A program made the position numbers and the translations under genes. Shown here piece by piece: positions 43,477 through 51,489 of a stretch of DNA of 64,000 nucleotides (position 1 is its first letter; each line of letters begins with the position of its first letter). A model generated the notes under the pieces. It saw only the letters and a list, made by a program, of their open reading frames with translations. It did not search any database and was not told where the DNA came from. The stretch spans positions 124,001-188,000 of the forward strand of contig CAVZCV010000008.1 of the NCBI GenBank assembly GCA_963773875.1. The letters are read 5' to 3'. This stretch comes from CAVTYH01 sp963773875 (GTDB lineage Bacteria; Planctomycetota; Planctomycetia; Pirellulales; JADZDJ01).

Positions 43477-43589
43477 GGTCGGGATGGTCGGGCGAATGGT
43501 CGGGCGATGTCGGCTGCCCGACCAACCAACCATTTGTCATTCTTTCCACGAAGATTATTTCGTACTTGCCCGACCATTGTGTCCCGACC
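43477..43589. repeat. GGTCGGG cluster with inverted copies
   Basis: GGTCGGG at 43477-43483, 43486-43492 and 43498-43504, then the complement CCCGACC at 43517-43523, 43569-43575 and 43583-43589. The central pair forms an 8-bp hairpin (GGTCGGGC with GCCCGACC). The rest of the gene-free stretch 43455-44107 shows nothing else except the terminator at 44003. Confidence 0.6.
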
Positions 43590-44002
43590 GTTGATGGCGA
43601 CTGCGGCCCGCTGCCGGTTTGCCGAACGCATCCCAGCAGATCCATTGAGGCTGAGTTGCCAGACTCCCTCATGCGCTCCATTGAAGACCCAAGGCCGCCC
43701 CGCATATCGCACCGCGGCTTCGCATCAACAGTTCAGAGCGGCGTGGAGACAGAATTCCGACCGCCAATAGCGGACGCCTCCGGACTGCCAAGATTGTGCC
43801 CCAAATCGCGCGATTATTTAGTGAATCTGCGGCTGGCTGCGGCGTTTGATTGAGGGCCGATTGGGCCGATTGTTCGCTCAAGCCTGACGTGAGCTTGGCA
43901 GTGCGCGTTCCTTGAACCGCATCCTCATCGCCTGGCAACATGTCGCTTCGGTGTCAATCCTGCAATCCGTCAGGGATTCCGGCCGGCCAAAACCTGCCAT
44001 TT

Positions 44003-44025
44003 CAAAAACGGTCAGTTTCTGACCA
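44003..44025 (-). terminator. Terminator of the TauE/DUF1634 operon
   Basis: GGTCAG (44010-44015), 3-nt loop, CTGACC (44019-44024). On the minus strand GTTTTTG follows. It lies 83 bp after the stop at 44108. Confidence 0.65.
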
Positions 44026-44107
44026 GTCTCATGCGTTAACGGGTTTTAAAACTCGGCGCTCGGCCTGACGTCGCCGGTGGCACCAGCCAGGGAGCAAGGT
44101 ATTCTTG

Positions 44108-44519
44108 CTACTCGATCGTGCCGATCATTAGGGACGCAATGAGCAAGATGAGGACGGTTGTAGTAATCAACGCAAATCGAGCGTCTCTTTGCTCAATGAA
44201 CGCCACAATCGAAATAGCGACGCGCAAAATCGGCGTGAGAATGAGCACGAGTAGGCCGACGACGGTAATCGCTCGTCCTTGCCCGGCCCGCAAACCGGTA
44301 GCCACCTCTGGCAACGTGCGTGGAAATGCGGCTCCAGGCTCCACCAGTCGTCCCAACTCCGACTTGCTTCGGAGGTATTGCGGATGATGAACAAAGCTGA
44401 TCGACAACCCGAGGAGAATCAGAATCAGGCTGATGCAGACGCCCGCGCAGCACGAAGCTGATCCACCGCTCGGCACGCAAAATCTCTCGATCAACCGTGG
44501 AAGCGGGATTGTCGCTCAT
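44108..44519 (-). CDS. DUF1634 membrane protein (frameshifted)
   Basis: Membrane partner usually found beside TauE/SafE permeases. From ATG 44519 it starts MSDNPASTVDREILRAERWI and SFVLR, then one base off: GVCISLILILLGLSISFVHH, PEVATGLRAGQGRAITVVGL and LVLILTPILRVAISIVAFIE, with three helices as in DUF1634. The shift is in CGCGGGCG (44441-44447, one G too many); the long frame from 44494 in the gene is the second half. The start ATG overlaps the stop of the permease gene (ATGA), so the two are translated together. The family's role is unknown, but the pairing is conserved. Confidence 0.78.
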
Positions 44520-45361
44520 GGCATAAGTCCGTGATAAAGCATTTGAAGGGAGATCACCAGCAGGACAATGGCAAAAATGTGACGAAGACGTTTTGCCGGA
44601 AGGCGGTTAAGAATCAACGACGCGAGCGTGGCGCCAGCAAGCACGCCGGCGGCGACGGGCCCTGCGATGAAGGGATCGATATCGCCGCGGCTAAAATACA
44701 CGCCAGCGCTCGCGGCGGCAGTGACTCCGATCATAAAATTGCTTGTGGCAGTGGAAACTTTGATGGGCAGTCCCATTGCCAAATCCATGGCGGGCACCTT
44801 GAGGGCGCCTGAGCCGATGCCGAGTAGCCCACTTACAATTCCGGCCGCGTACAGGAGCGCGAGCCCAAGCTTCGTATGCGAGACTCGGTAAGCGCGTTCC
44901 TCGCGTGTTGATTCGTCAAAGTACGAGCCATGCAAATTCAGCGCATCGGCCCACTTATCGGGAGTTGCACGTCGTTGACTGGCGTGCTGCTTTGTAAATA
45001 TCGCGGCGGCAGAGTAAGTCATCAGCACGCCAAATAGCACGTAAAGCCATCGACCCGGCAGCGCACCTGCGACGAACGCACCACTTATCGCACCCGTGGT
45101 TGTTGCTACTTCCAGCAACATCGCGACGCGCAGATTCGTCAATCCCTCACGTACGTATGTCGCCGCAGCGCCACTGGATGTCGCAATGACCGAAACGATC
45201 AATGCGCCGATCGCGTAGCGAATATCGATGCCAAGCCCTAATGTGAGTGCGGGGACGACGACAATTCCACCGCCTAGCCCGAGTAGTCCGCCAAGAAACC
45301 CTGCGACAACGGCGATCGCAAACACCGAAGCCTCAAAAATCAATGGCGTCATTAGTCGCAC
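44516..45361 (-). CDS. TauE/SafE-family permease (sulfite/organosulfonate exporter type)
   Basis: Inner-membrane exporter of the TauE/SafE (DUF81) family. The chain of 281 residues has the two typical halves: VVAGFLGGLLGLGGGIVVVP with the G-L-G-G-G-x-x-x-V-P signature and again GIVSGLLGIGSGALKVPAMD, and eight or so helices. Substrate is unknown; family members move sulfite, sulfoacetate or other small anions. The start could be GTG 45361 (GGGG 6-9 nt upstream) or ATG 45352. It overlaps the DUF1634 gene by 4 bases. The stretch 45362-46049 upstream has no gene I can support. Confidence 0.88.
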   Translation of the reverse strand: MRLMTPLIFEASVFAIAVVAGFLGGLLGLGGGIVVVPALTLGLGIDIRYAIGALIVSVIATSSGAAATYVREGLTNLRVAMLLEVATTTGAISGAFVAGALPGRWLYVLFGVLMTYSAAAIFTKQHASQRRATPDKWADALNLHGSYFDESTREERAYRVSHTKLGLALLYAAGIVSGLLGIGSGALKVPAMDLAMGLPIKVSTATSNFMIGVTAAASAGVYFSRGDIDPFIAGPVAAGVLAGATLASLILNRLPAKRLRHIFAIVLLVISLQMLYHGLMP

Positions 45362-46049
45362 GCTGGCCCCAACGCACTTTCCTCGATTAAGTGTCGGCGC
45401 CGCGCAGGCTCCCTTTTTTTATTCGGATTCGTCGATATGCTCCTGCAAAGCGCTAGGAGGCGCAACTGGAGACCATCTTGGCTAAGGCTTTCGCGTCATT
45501 GATGCACGGGTAAACGCGTCCTGATGAAAACCGGCTCACTATAGTACAAAATTTCTGAACCAAGGAGGCATCGAAACAGATTAACTTCCTCGCTGGTCAG
45601 AGATCGCATCCTGCGATCCACGGGCAAATTACGACCGAATAGAGTAATCGCGGATTTGCAGAATGATCAGCTTCAGTTAACTGCCAATCCACACGCCTTC
45701 ATCAAAAGTGCCGGAGAACCGGTTTTAAGCGCCGACTGACTCTTTAAGTCGATTTTGCGACCCGATGCGACGGTGACAAGCGACGAGAGACCGCTTTCGA
45801 GAAACGTTCGATTGATGACGCAGACGTGGCGGTCCGATGCGGAGGGGTGTCTCAAAACCTCCTGGAACACGTTTTCCGACACGCATAACCATCCACCGAA
45901 AAACGTGTGTCACATCGGTTGTTTTTCGGGACGCGCATTAATCGTAGGAGTAATTGGCAAATTCGCCGGCATTGCACGTATGACTCCTTTGTAAGCTGTT
46001 CGCCAACGGCACCTATCGCGATTACAGAACTGGCTAGGCGAGATGCCTT

Positions 46050-47144
46050 CTAAACCAGGCACTTTTTAGCGAGCAATCGGCGATGCCAGAGTGCGTGTGC
46101 GATAGTCACACCAACGAGCCCGAATGCCGCCAGCAAGAATGTCGATGGTTCAGGAACGGAGGCCGCCGATCCGCCACCAAGACTGGCGACCAGATCGAGC
46201 AAGCGGTTGGTGACCGTGTCATTTTGCATGCGCCACTCGATGTGCTCGGTCTTCTCCGCCGGCTTGAACCCGGTTGGTTTGCCGTCGCGCGGCAGCACGA
46301 AGACCTCGTCATCGCCGAAGATGTGGGTTCCTTCCATGCGGCCGCCAAGAAAGACAATCTGGCAGACCAAGGCCTGGCTATCGGGCCGCCAATTCAATTT
46401 CCAAGCAATGTGGGAACTAAGCCGCGGATCGATTTTCTTGTAGTCGATCTCGCGCTCCTTGCCGCTTTCCAGCTCGTGAAATACCAGCGAGCCGTATTTG
46501 CCATAGGCAATCGTCTTGCCATCGGGGCTCCAGGCGAATTCGTCGATGTAAATATTCTTCGCGATTGTGCTGGAACCTTTTTTGTCCATCACAATCAGAT
46601 CCGACTGCTGCAATTTTCCCAGCTTCGTGCGCCAGGCCACGTACGCCAGTTGACCGCGGGGCCCATAGTGGCATTGAAATGCGCCGATGGCTTCGTGCGT
46701 GATCTGCTTCGGGTTCGAGCCGTCAGCGTCGGCAATATAAATCTGCGGCTTGCCGCTTTCGCCCGACGCATACGCGATGTGCTTCCCATCCTGCGACCAG
46801 CTTGCGCAAATTTGGCTCGCGTTGCTTTCAGTCAGCTTTTTCGCGTTCTTTCCATCGGCATCGGCCAGCGTCGCCACCCAGATACCGTTTTCCAAGTCGA
46901 TCATGATTCGCCGCTTCCCATCAGGCGAGAGGTCGCGCTTTGCATCGCTGCTAACACCCGCCGGCGATGCGGCGACAAATTTCACCTCGCGCCGGTCGCT
47001 TCCATCCGGCCGGACGAGGTATGTCTTGTCGGCTGTGGAAAGCCGCAGATGCCAGGAATTATTGTCCTCCGCCAATCGCCGAGTGTCATCCGCCAATACC
47101 GCACTGGCGGAGACCAGTGCAATTAACATCGCAACGCGTTTCAT
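46050..47144 (-). CDS. PD40/TolB-like beta-propeller protein with PEP-CTERM tail
   Basis: Exported beta-propeller. Start is ATG 47144 (MKRVAMLIALVSASAVLAD, signal peptide) with GGGAGGA 6 nt upstream; an earlier frame start lacks support. PD40 repeats follow: SWSQDGKHIAYASGESGKPQ, IYIADADGSNPKQITH, FAWSPDGKTIAYGKYGSLV and LNWRPDSQALVCQ. Near the end a shortened dockerin-like piece is visible (NDTVTNRLLDLVASLGGGSA), joined directly to SVPEPSTFLLAAFGLVGVTI and HRRLLAKK, a PEP-CTERM tail. The same LLDLV-x-x-x-G-G segment precedes the tail in the proteins at 7442 and 36330, so the C-terminal cassette was probably exchanged between genes. Function unknown; sensor or binding role likely. Confidence 0.82.
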   Translation of the reverse strand: MKRVAMLIALVSASAVLADDTRRLAEDNNSWHLRLSTADKTYLVRPDGSDRREVKFVAASPAGVSSDAKRDLSPDGKRRIMIDLENGIWVATLADADGKNAKKLTESNASQICASWSQDGKHIAYASGESGKPQIYIADADGSNPKQITHEAIGAFQCHYGPRGQLAYVAWRTKLGKLQQSDLIVMDKKGSSTIAKNIYIDEFAWSPDGKTIAYGKYGSLVFHELESGKEREIDYKKIDPRLSSHIAWKLNWRPDSQALVCQIVFLGGRMEGTHIFGDDEVFVLPRDGKPTGFKPAEKTEHIEWRMQNDTVTNRLLDLVASLGGGSAASVPEPSTFLLAAFGLVGVTIAHALWHRRLLAKKCLV

Positions 47145-47265
47145 GGCGGTCCTCCCAATTCGTTCGATCGGTCCGAAATGCAGACGCTCCCAGCAAACTG
47201 GGAGACATTTTAACATTTCGCAGTCCCCGCCTTGTCACAGCTTTGTAACGGCCGAGCAGTTTAAT

Positions 47266-47279
47266 CCGACATTTCCCAT
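47266..47279 (+). repeat. 14-bp repeat CCGACATTTCCCAT, copy 1
   Basis: Identical to the sequence at 50562-50575 next to the IS element, and in both places preceded by TTAA and one base. The IS4 target duplication is the first 11 bp of this motif. The two copies flank the cytochrome gene in direct orientation. Confidence 0.7.
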
Positions 47280-47519
47280 GTGGACGAAGCCTGGAGCCGA
47301 CCTAGGTTCAGAAGAACGGCGCATTGAAAATGGTTGGTTTGACAGAACGTTTCTTCGGCGAGAACGACCGCCGTGTGTCAGCCCGAGCGCGGAGATGAGT
47401 TTCCGGCGCACCAGGACAATTCCAGAAATCGTATGAGATTTGGCACGGATGCCGACCGTGTCACTACAGTGGTTTGTTGGCGTGTGCCAACGAGATGTTC
47501 GAGTATCTTTCGCCGCACC

Positions 47520-48941
47520 CTACAAGCACTGCATGAACGCCACAAGGTCGCTCTTCTCTTCAGCGCTAAGCTTGATTCCTAACACCAGGTTGAAGAACTC
47601 GACCGTGTCGTCGAGCGTCAGCAGCCGGCCATCGTGCAGGTAGGGCGGCGAGTCTTTGACGCCACGAAGTGGGAATGTCTTGATCGGACCGTCGGCCGAA
47701 GCCATCTCGCCGTTAATCATTTGCGGCACGTAAAACCGCTCAGCCCGCAAGTTATGCATCAGGTTATCCGTGTAGTATGGCGCCGGGTGGCAGGTCGCGC
47801 ATTGGGCCTTGCCGAAGAACAGCTCCTGACCGCGGAGCTCGGCCTTGGTCGCTTGCTGTTCGTCGAGCTTCCCCAGCACGTTGAGTTTGGGCGCGGGCGG
47901 GAAATCCAGTATTTCTTGAAATTCAGCCATGAAATGAACTTGGCTGCCTCGCTCCAAAATGTTCACGCCCTTCTTCGTGGCAATCACCGGGTCGCCGTCG
48001 AAGTAAGCCGCTCGCTGCTCGAACTCGGTAAAATCCTCGACGGTCTTCAGCGCCCGTTGCGAGCCGAAGAGACGTTGGATGTTAACGCCGCGGAGCGAGG
48101 GCGTCTCAATCCGGTGGCGGAATTCCTGCGGCCGGATGTCGCCCACTAAATGTGTCGCCCCATTCGTATGTCCGTTCGCGTGGCAATCGAAGCAGGCCAC
48201 GCCGCGATGCGGTGCGAGCGAGCGGCGATCGTCCGTGGCGTTGAATTGCTGCTGTGGGAAGGGAGTGACCAAGAGTCGCAGTCCCTCGATCTGTTTCGGA
48301 TTGAGGATGCCGTTGAACAGCTCGAAGAAGTTCGAGATCGTCACCAGCTGTCCCTTGGACACGTCACCCAGATCGGGCCGCGTCGTGAGATAAATCGGCG
48401 GCGGAAACTCGGGCAAGAACTGTGCCGGAAGGTCGAAGTCCAAATCGAACCGCGTCAGATCGCGCTGCTCTTGCTTTTTGATCTCGTCGATCTCCTGCTT
48501 CGGAAAGAGCATGCCGCCTTCCGGGTGATTTGGGTGCGGCAGTGGCATGAACCCCTTGGGGAATGAGCCGGCCTTGCGAACGTCGGCCGGCGACATCTTG
48601 CCGAGCGCGTCCCAAGTGATGCCGTTCGCGAGCTTCGCCCGCACGCCCGCCTGCACCGCCTTGCCGCGTGACATCGTGACACCGTTCGCCGGGCGGTCGG
48701 ACAAGTCGTAACGCTGGTTCAGCAGATCGGCCTGCCGCCTATTGATTGCATCCTTTTCGCCAGACATCCGTTTCAAAGTCTGTTGGAACGTCTCTTTTTC
48801 GACGACCGGCGCATAGCTCGACTTAAGAGCCTCGTCGGCGGCCGCCAGCTGGTAACAACCCAACAGCGCCAACCCCAACGCCGCTACTGCTACCTTGCCG
48901 AATTTCGTACCGCATGCCGAATGTATGCTGTGACCGTTCAT
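47520..48941 (-). CDS. Di-haem cytochrome c (MauG/cytochrome c peroxidase-like)
   Basis: Periplasmic di-haem oxidoreductase. Start is ATG 48941 with GGGAGG about 9 nt upstream; the signal peptide is VAVAALGLALLGCYQLAAA. The two haem sites are CFDCH (about residue 255) and CATCH (about residue 370), and PPYLHDGRLLTLDDTVEFFN is the C-terminal block of the MauG/peroxidase family, with the methionine or tyrosine ligand region. The chain has an unusually long N-terminal part of 240 residues before the first haem (SGEKDAINRRQADLLNQRYD, PKGFMPLPHPNHPEGG), as in the planctomycete cytochrome-B6-like proteins. Reaction (peroxide reduction or other oxidation) is not deducible. No gene for a partner is seen; the gene stands alone. 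Confidence 0.88.
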   Translation of the reverse strand: MNGHSIHSACGTKFGKVAVAALGLALLGCYQLAAADEALKSSYAPVVEKETFQQTLKRMSGEKDAINRRQADLLNQRYDLSDRPANGVTMSRGKAVQAGVRAKLANGITWDALGKMSPADVRKAGSFPKGFMPLPHPNHPEGGMLFPKQEIDEIKKQEQRDLTRFDLDFDLPAQFLPEFPPPIYLTTRPDLGDVSKGQLVTISNFFELFNGILNPKQIEGLRLLVTPFPQQQFNATDDRRSLAPHRGVACFDCHANGHTNGATHLVGDIRPQEFRHRIETPSLRGVNIQRLFGSQRALKTVEDFTEFEQRAAYFDGDPVIATKKGVNILERGSQVHFMAEFQEILDFPPAPKLNVLGKLDEQQATKAELRGQELFFGKAQCATCHPAPYYTDNLMHNLRAERFYVPQMINGEMASADGPIKTFPLRGVKDSPPYLHDGRLLTLDDTVEFFNLVLGIKLSAEEKSDLVAFMQCL

Positions 48942-49047
48942 GCTTGAGCCTCCCAACTATCGATCTACGTCCGCCCTACCGAGACTGCTTGTGGCTACTT
49001 TCCGCAGCCTACACGATACGAGCGCCGGCCATTAAGCCGACATTTCC

Positions 49048-49066
49048 GAATGGCACGAAGTTAAGC
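49048..49066 (+). repeat. IS4 left inverted repeat
   Basis: 19 bp, perfect match to the complement of 50543-50561. The target duplication CCGACATTTCC ends at 49047. Confidence 0.93.
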
Positions 49067-49192
49067 GAAAGAGTTGAGGGCATCTTGGGTTAGGTGGGTG
49101 CTGGCCTAATAGCGCAAAGTGATCTAGGGCGCAAAAAAGTCTCCGGAGAGAATGGTGTTATCACGACAACCAACTCTCTCAGGAGACCAAGG

Positions 49193-50548
49193 ATGGTCCA
49201 CAGTATCTTGCGCGTGGTGGGACAGATCAAGTCCGATGTGGCGGCGTATCTGCAAGCCGCAACGATTGAGCGGCTGTGCCGCGAGTTGGATTACACCTGG
49301 CGTGAGCGCTTGCTGGGGCCGGTTGCCACGGTGCATGCATTCTTGCTGCAAGTGCTGCACGGAAACACGGCCTGCGATCATGTGCCGCACCTGCTGGGCC
49401 AGCAGTTCACCGGCGGAGCCTACGTCCAAGCGCGAGCCCGTTTGCCCCTGGCGCTTTTCGAACGGCTGTTAACGGCCGTATGCGACACGTTGAAAGCGTG
49501 TCGTGACCAGTCGGCACGGTGGTGTGGCCATCGTGTCTGGATTCTCGATGGCTCGGGATGCTCGATGCCCGATACTCCGTCGCTGCAGGCCGCTTTCGGC
49601 CAACCCGGCCAACAGGTGGCCGGTTGCGGCTTCCCCGTGGCGCATCTCTTGACCCTATTTCATTTCGGCACCGGCTTATTGCAGAAGGTTCTGGTAGCCC
49701 CCTTGCGCACGCATGACATGGCGGGCATTCAACCGATGCACGCCGAGTTGGAAGCAGGCGACGTGGTGCTAGGCGATCGCGGGTTCTGCTCGATTTGCCA
49801 TTTGGCGCTCTTGCTGCAGGCCGGATTACACGGCGTGTTTCGCCTTCATCAGAAGATGCTGGTCGACTTTCGCATCGGCCGCATGCACAGCCCTCCACGC
49901 GGCCCCTACAAGAACTTGAAGGGCTTGCCGCGCTCACAATGGATCAAGTGGCTAGGCACGCGGGATCAGATCGTTGAGTATTTCAAGCCTCAGCTGCGAC
50001 CCCAGTGGATCAGCCTCCAGGATTTCGCTGCTCTGCCCGACTCGATCCTAGTACGTGAGCTGCGTTATCGGATCACGCGGCCCGGCTATCGCACGCGCGA
50101 GGTGACGTTGGTCACGACCCTTTTAGATGCCGAGCATTATCCCGCCGGGGAACTGGCGAAGCTGTACGCGGACCGCTGGCAAATCGAAACCAATCTGCGA
50201 CACCTGAAACAAACCTTGGGCCTGGATGTGCTGCGGTCGAAGTCGGTCGCTGGCGTTCATAAGGAACTACGGATGATCGCCTTGGTGTACAATCTGGTGC
50301 GGCTGGTCATGCTTCAATCGGCCCACCAGCAAGAAGTGCCGGTGGAGCGAATCAGCTTCATCGATGCCTTACGTTGGCTGGCGCAAGGCGGAGTCGGTCG
50401 GACGTTGGATCACCTGATCGTTTTGCCCAACCGGCCCGGACGCGCCGAACCTCGTGTCGTCAAACGACGACCCAAACAATACACCTTGATGAAACGCCCA
50501 CGCGCTGCCTTGCAGCAAGCCCTCACAACAAAACGACTAGCGGCTTAA
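49193..50548 (+). CDS. IS4-family DDE transposase
   Basis: Catalyses cut-and-paste movement of the element. The DDE residues are at WILDGSGCSMPD (first Asp), VVLGDRGFCSIC (second Asp) and the Y-(2)-R-(3)-E-(6)-K motif YADRWQIETNLRHLK (Glu), the signature of the IS4 group. Start is ATG 49193 with CAGGAGACCAAGG upstream; the product has 451 residues. The frame is intact, without stops, so it is probably active. The stop at 50548 lies within the right inverted repeat, leaving almost no non-coding DNA in the element. Confidence 0.95.
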   Translation: MVHSILRVVGQIKSDVAAYLQAATIERLCRELDYTWRERLLGPVATVHAFLLQVLHGNTACDHVPHLLGQQFTGGAYVQARARLPLALFERLLTAVCDTLKACRDQSARWCGHRVWILDGSGCSMPDTPSLQAAFGQPGQQVAGCGFPVAHLLTLFHFGTGLLQKVLVAPLRTHDMAGIQPMHAELEAGDVVLGDRGFCSICHLALLLQAGLHGVFRLHQKMLVDFRIGRMHSPPRGPYKNLKGLPRSQWIKWLGTRDQIVEYFKPQLRPQWISLQDFAALPDSILVRELRYRITRPGYRTREVTLVTTLLDAEHYPAGELAKLYADRWQIETNLRHLKQTLGLDVLRSKSVAGVHKELRMIALVYNLVRLVMLQSAHQQEVPVERISFIDALRWLAQGGVGRTLDHLIVLPNRPGRAEPRVVKRRPKQYTLMKRPRAALQQALTTKRLAA

Positions 50549-50561
50549 CTTCGTGCCATTC
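50543..50561 (-). repeat. IS4 right inverted repeat
   Basis: Complement of the left repeat, 19 of 19 bases. It overlaps the last bases of the transposase gene. The target duplication begins at 50562. Confidence 0.93.
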
Positions 50562-50636
50562 CCGACATTTCCCATTTGATTTGAGCCTCGAACCGATTCA
50601 CGCTCGGAATGCAACCCATTCTATAAGGCTGAGTCC

Positions 50637-50666
50637 CCCAGCGCGTCTAGCACGCTGGGATTTTTT
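50637..50666 (+). terminator. Intrinsic terminator after the IS element
   Basis: CCCAGCG (50637-50643) with CGCTGGG (50653-50659), A, TTTTTT. It stops transcripts leaving the insertion sequence or a small RNA from TATAAG at 50622. The gene-free stretch 50562-50983 holds nothing else that I can support. Confidence 0.8.
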
Positions 50667-50983
50667 CCCATTTTCTTACCCGCGATCCTGACTTCGGGGT
50701 TCTCGAGGTGGAAAGCATGGCCTCTCAAGTCATACGAGAAAACGTTGGATTGATGGGAGCAGAGCGCGGCGATGGGTTTCCGCAACGCCCGGCCCAGTGC
50801 CATCAAACGCATGGGTTGACGACGCACGGCATGTGGTGGGTCAAAACCAGTCGAATCGATCACCTGCGCCAGCGCGGCGGCGGCCGCCGGCCGCACGGAT
50901 CGTCAGACTCCCCGACTTGCCCGCATCTAGATGGTTTGGAACAATGCGATGCCGTTCCTGAACACCTGAGGGGAGAGCCATCG

Positions 50984-51340
50984 ATGCCAAAGCTAGTTGT
51001 AGAAGGGGTCGGCGAATTCGAGGTCCCCGAAGGGAAGCGCCTAGTGCTTGCTCTCGAGCAAGACGCGGGAATCGATCAACTGCATGCCTGCGGTGGAAAT
51101 GCACGCTGCACGACCTGCCGGGTCGAGGTTCTCGCCGGCGAGCCCGATCGGATGACAGTTGCCGAGCGCGATGTGCTGGCGGCACGTGGCTTGTCGGGCA
51201 TCAGGCTTAGTTGTCAGATTGTGGGTGATCACGACATGACCGTTCGCGCCATCAGCCGGCTGGCCGGAAGCGGGCGAAAAGATGCGGGACACGAACCGGC
51301 CGCTGAGATCGAGCCGCCTCCGGAATGGATTAATAAATAA
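50984..51340 (+). CDS. [2Fe-2S] ferredoxin
   Basis: Electron carrier of the plant/adrenodoxin type. The chain of 118 residues has DQLHACGGNARCTTCRVEVL, with cysteines in C-x5-C-x2-C arrangement, and the fourth in RLSCQIVGDHDM, all of the ligands of a single [2Fe-2S] cluster. A beta-grasp N-terminus (VVEGVGEFEVPEGKRLVLAL) and a Pro/Glu-rich tail of about 25 residues are present. Start is ATG 50984 with GGGGAG 8 nt upstream; the frame upstream is not part of the gene. The partner enzyme is not in the neighbourhood; the IS element may have separated it from an original context. Confidence 0.9.
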   Translation: MPKLVVEGVGEFEVPEGKRLVLALEQDAGIDQLHACGGNARCTTCRVEVLAGEPDRMTVAERDVLAARGLSGIRLSCQIVGDHDMTVRAISRLAGSGRKDAGHEPAAEIEPPPEWINK

Positions 51341-51489
51341 GTGATGCCGTCGCTTCTAGAATCGGTGGTTTAAAGCCGCCGTCACCCAATTGACGAGATG
51401 CGGAGACAATTTCTGCATCTCAGCCCCACTCGAAAGCGCCGGACGTCCGCAGCAAAATCACGAAACGGCGGAATTAAGGGGCGTACCAT

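Larger units (their letters stand above)
49048..50561 (+). mobile_element. Complete IS4-family insertion sequence (1514 bp)
   Basis: Bounded by 19-bp perfect inverted repeats (GAATGGCACGAAGTTAAGC at 49048-49066 and its complement at 50543-50561), with one full-length transposase gene. The 11-bp sequence CCGACATTTCC lies directly outside both ends (49037-49047 and 50562-50572), a target duplication of the size usual in this family. The copy looks intact and recent, because inverted repeats and duplication show no mismatch. It landed within a repeated motif (see 47266). Confidence 0.95.

Noticed and set aside
46083..47126. Plus-strand open frame of 347 codons over the PD40 gene
   Set aside because: Shadow of the PD40/PEP-CTERM gene; no start signal or family.
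50708..50983. Upstream extension of the ferredoxin frame
   Set aside because: No similarity before ATG 50984, which has its own ribosome site.
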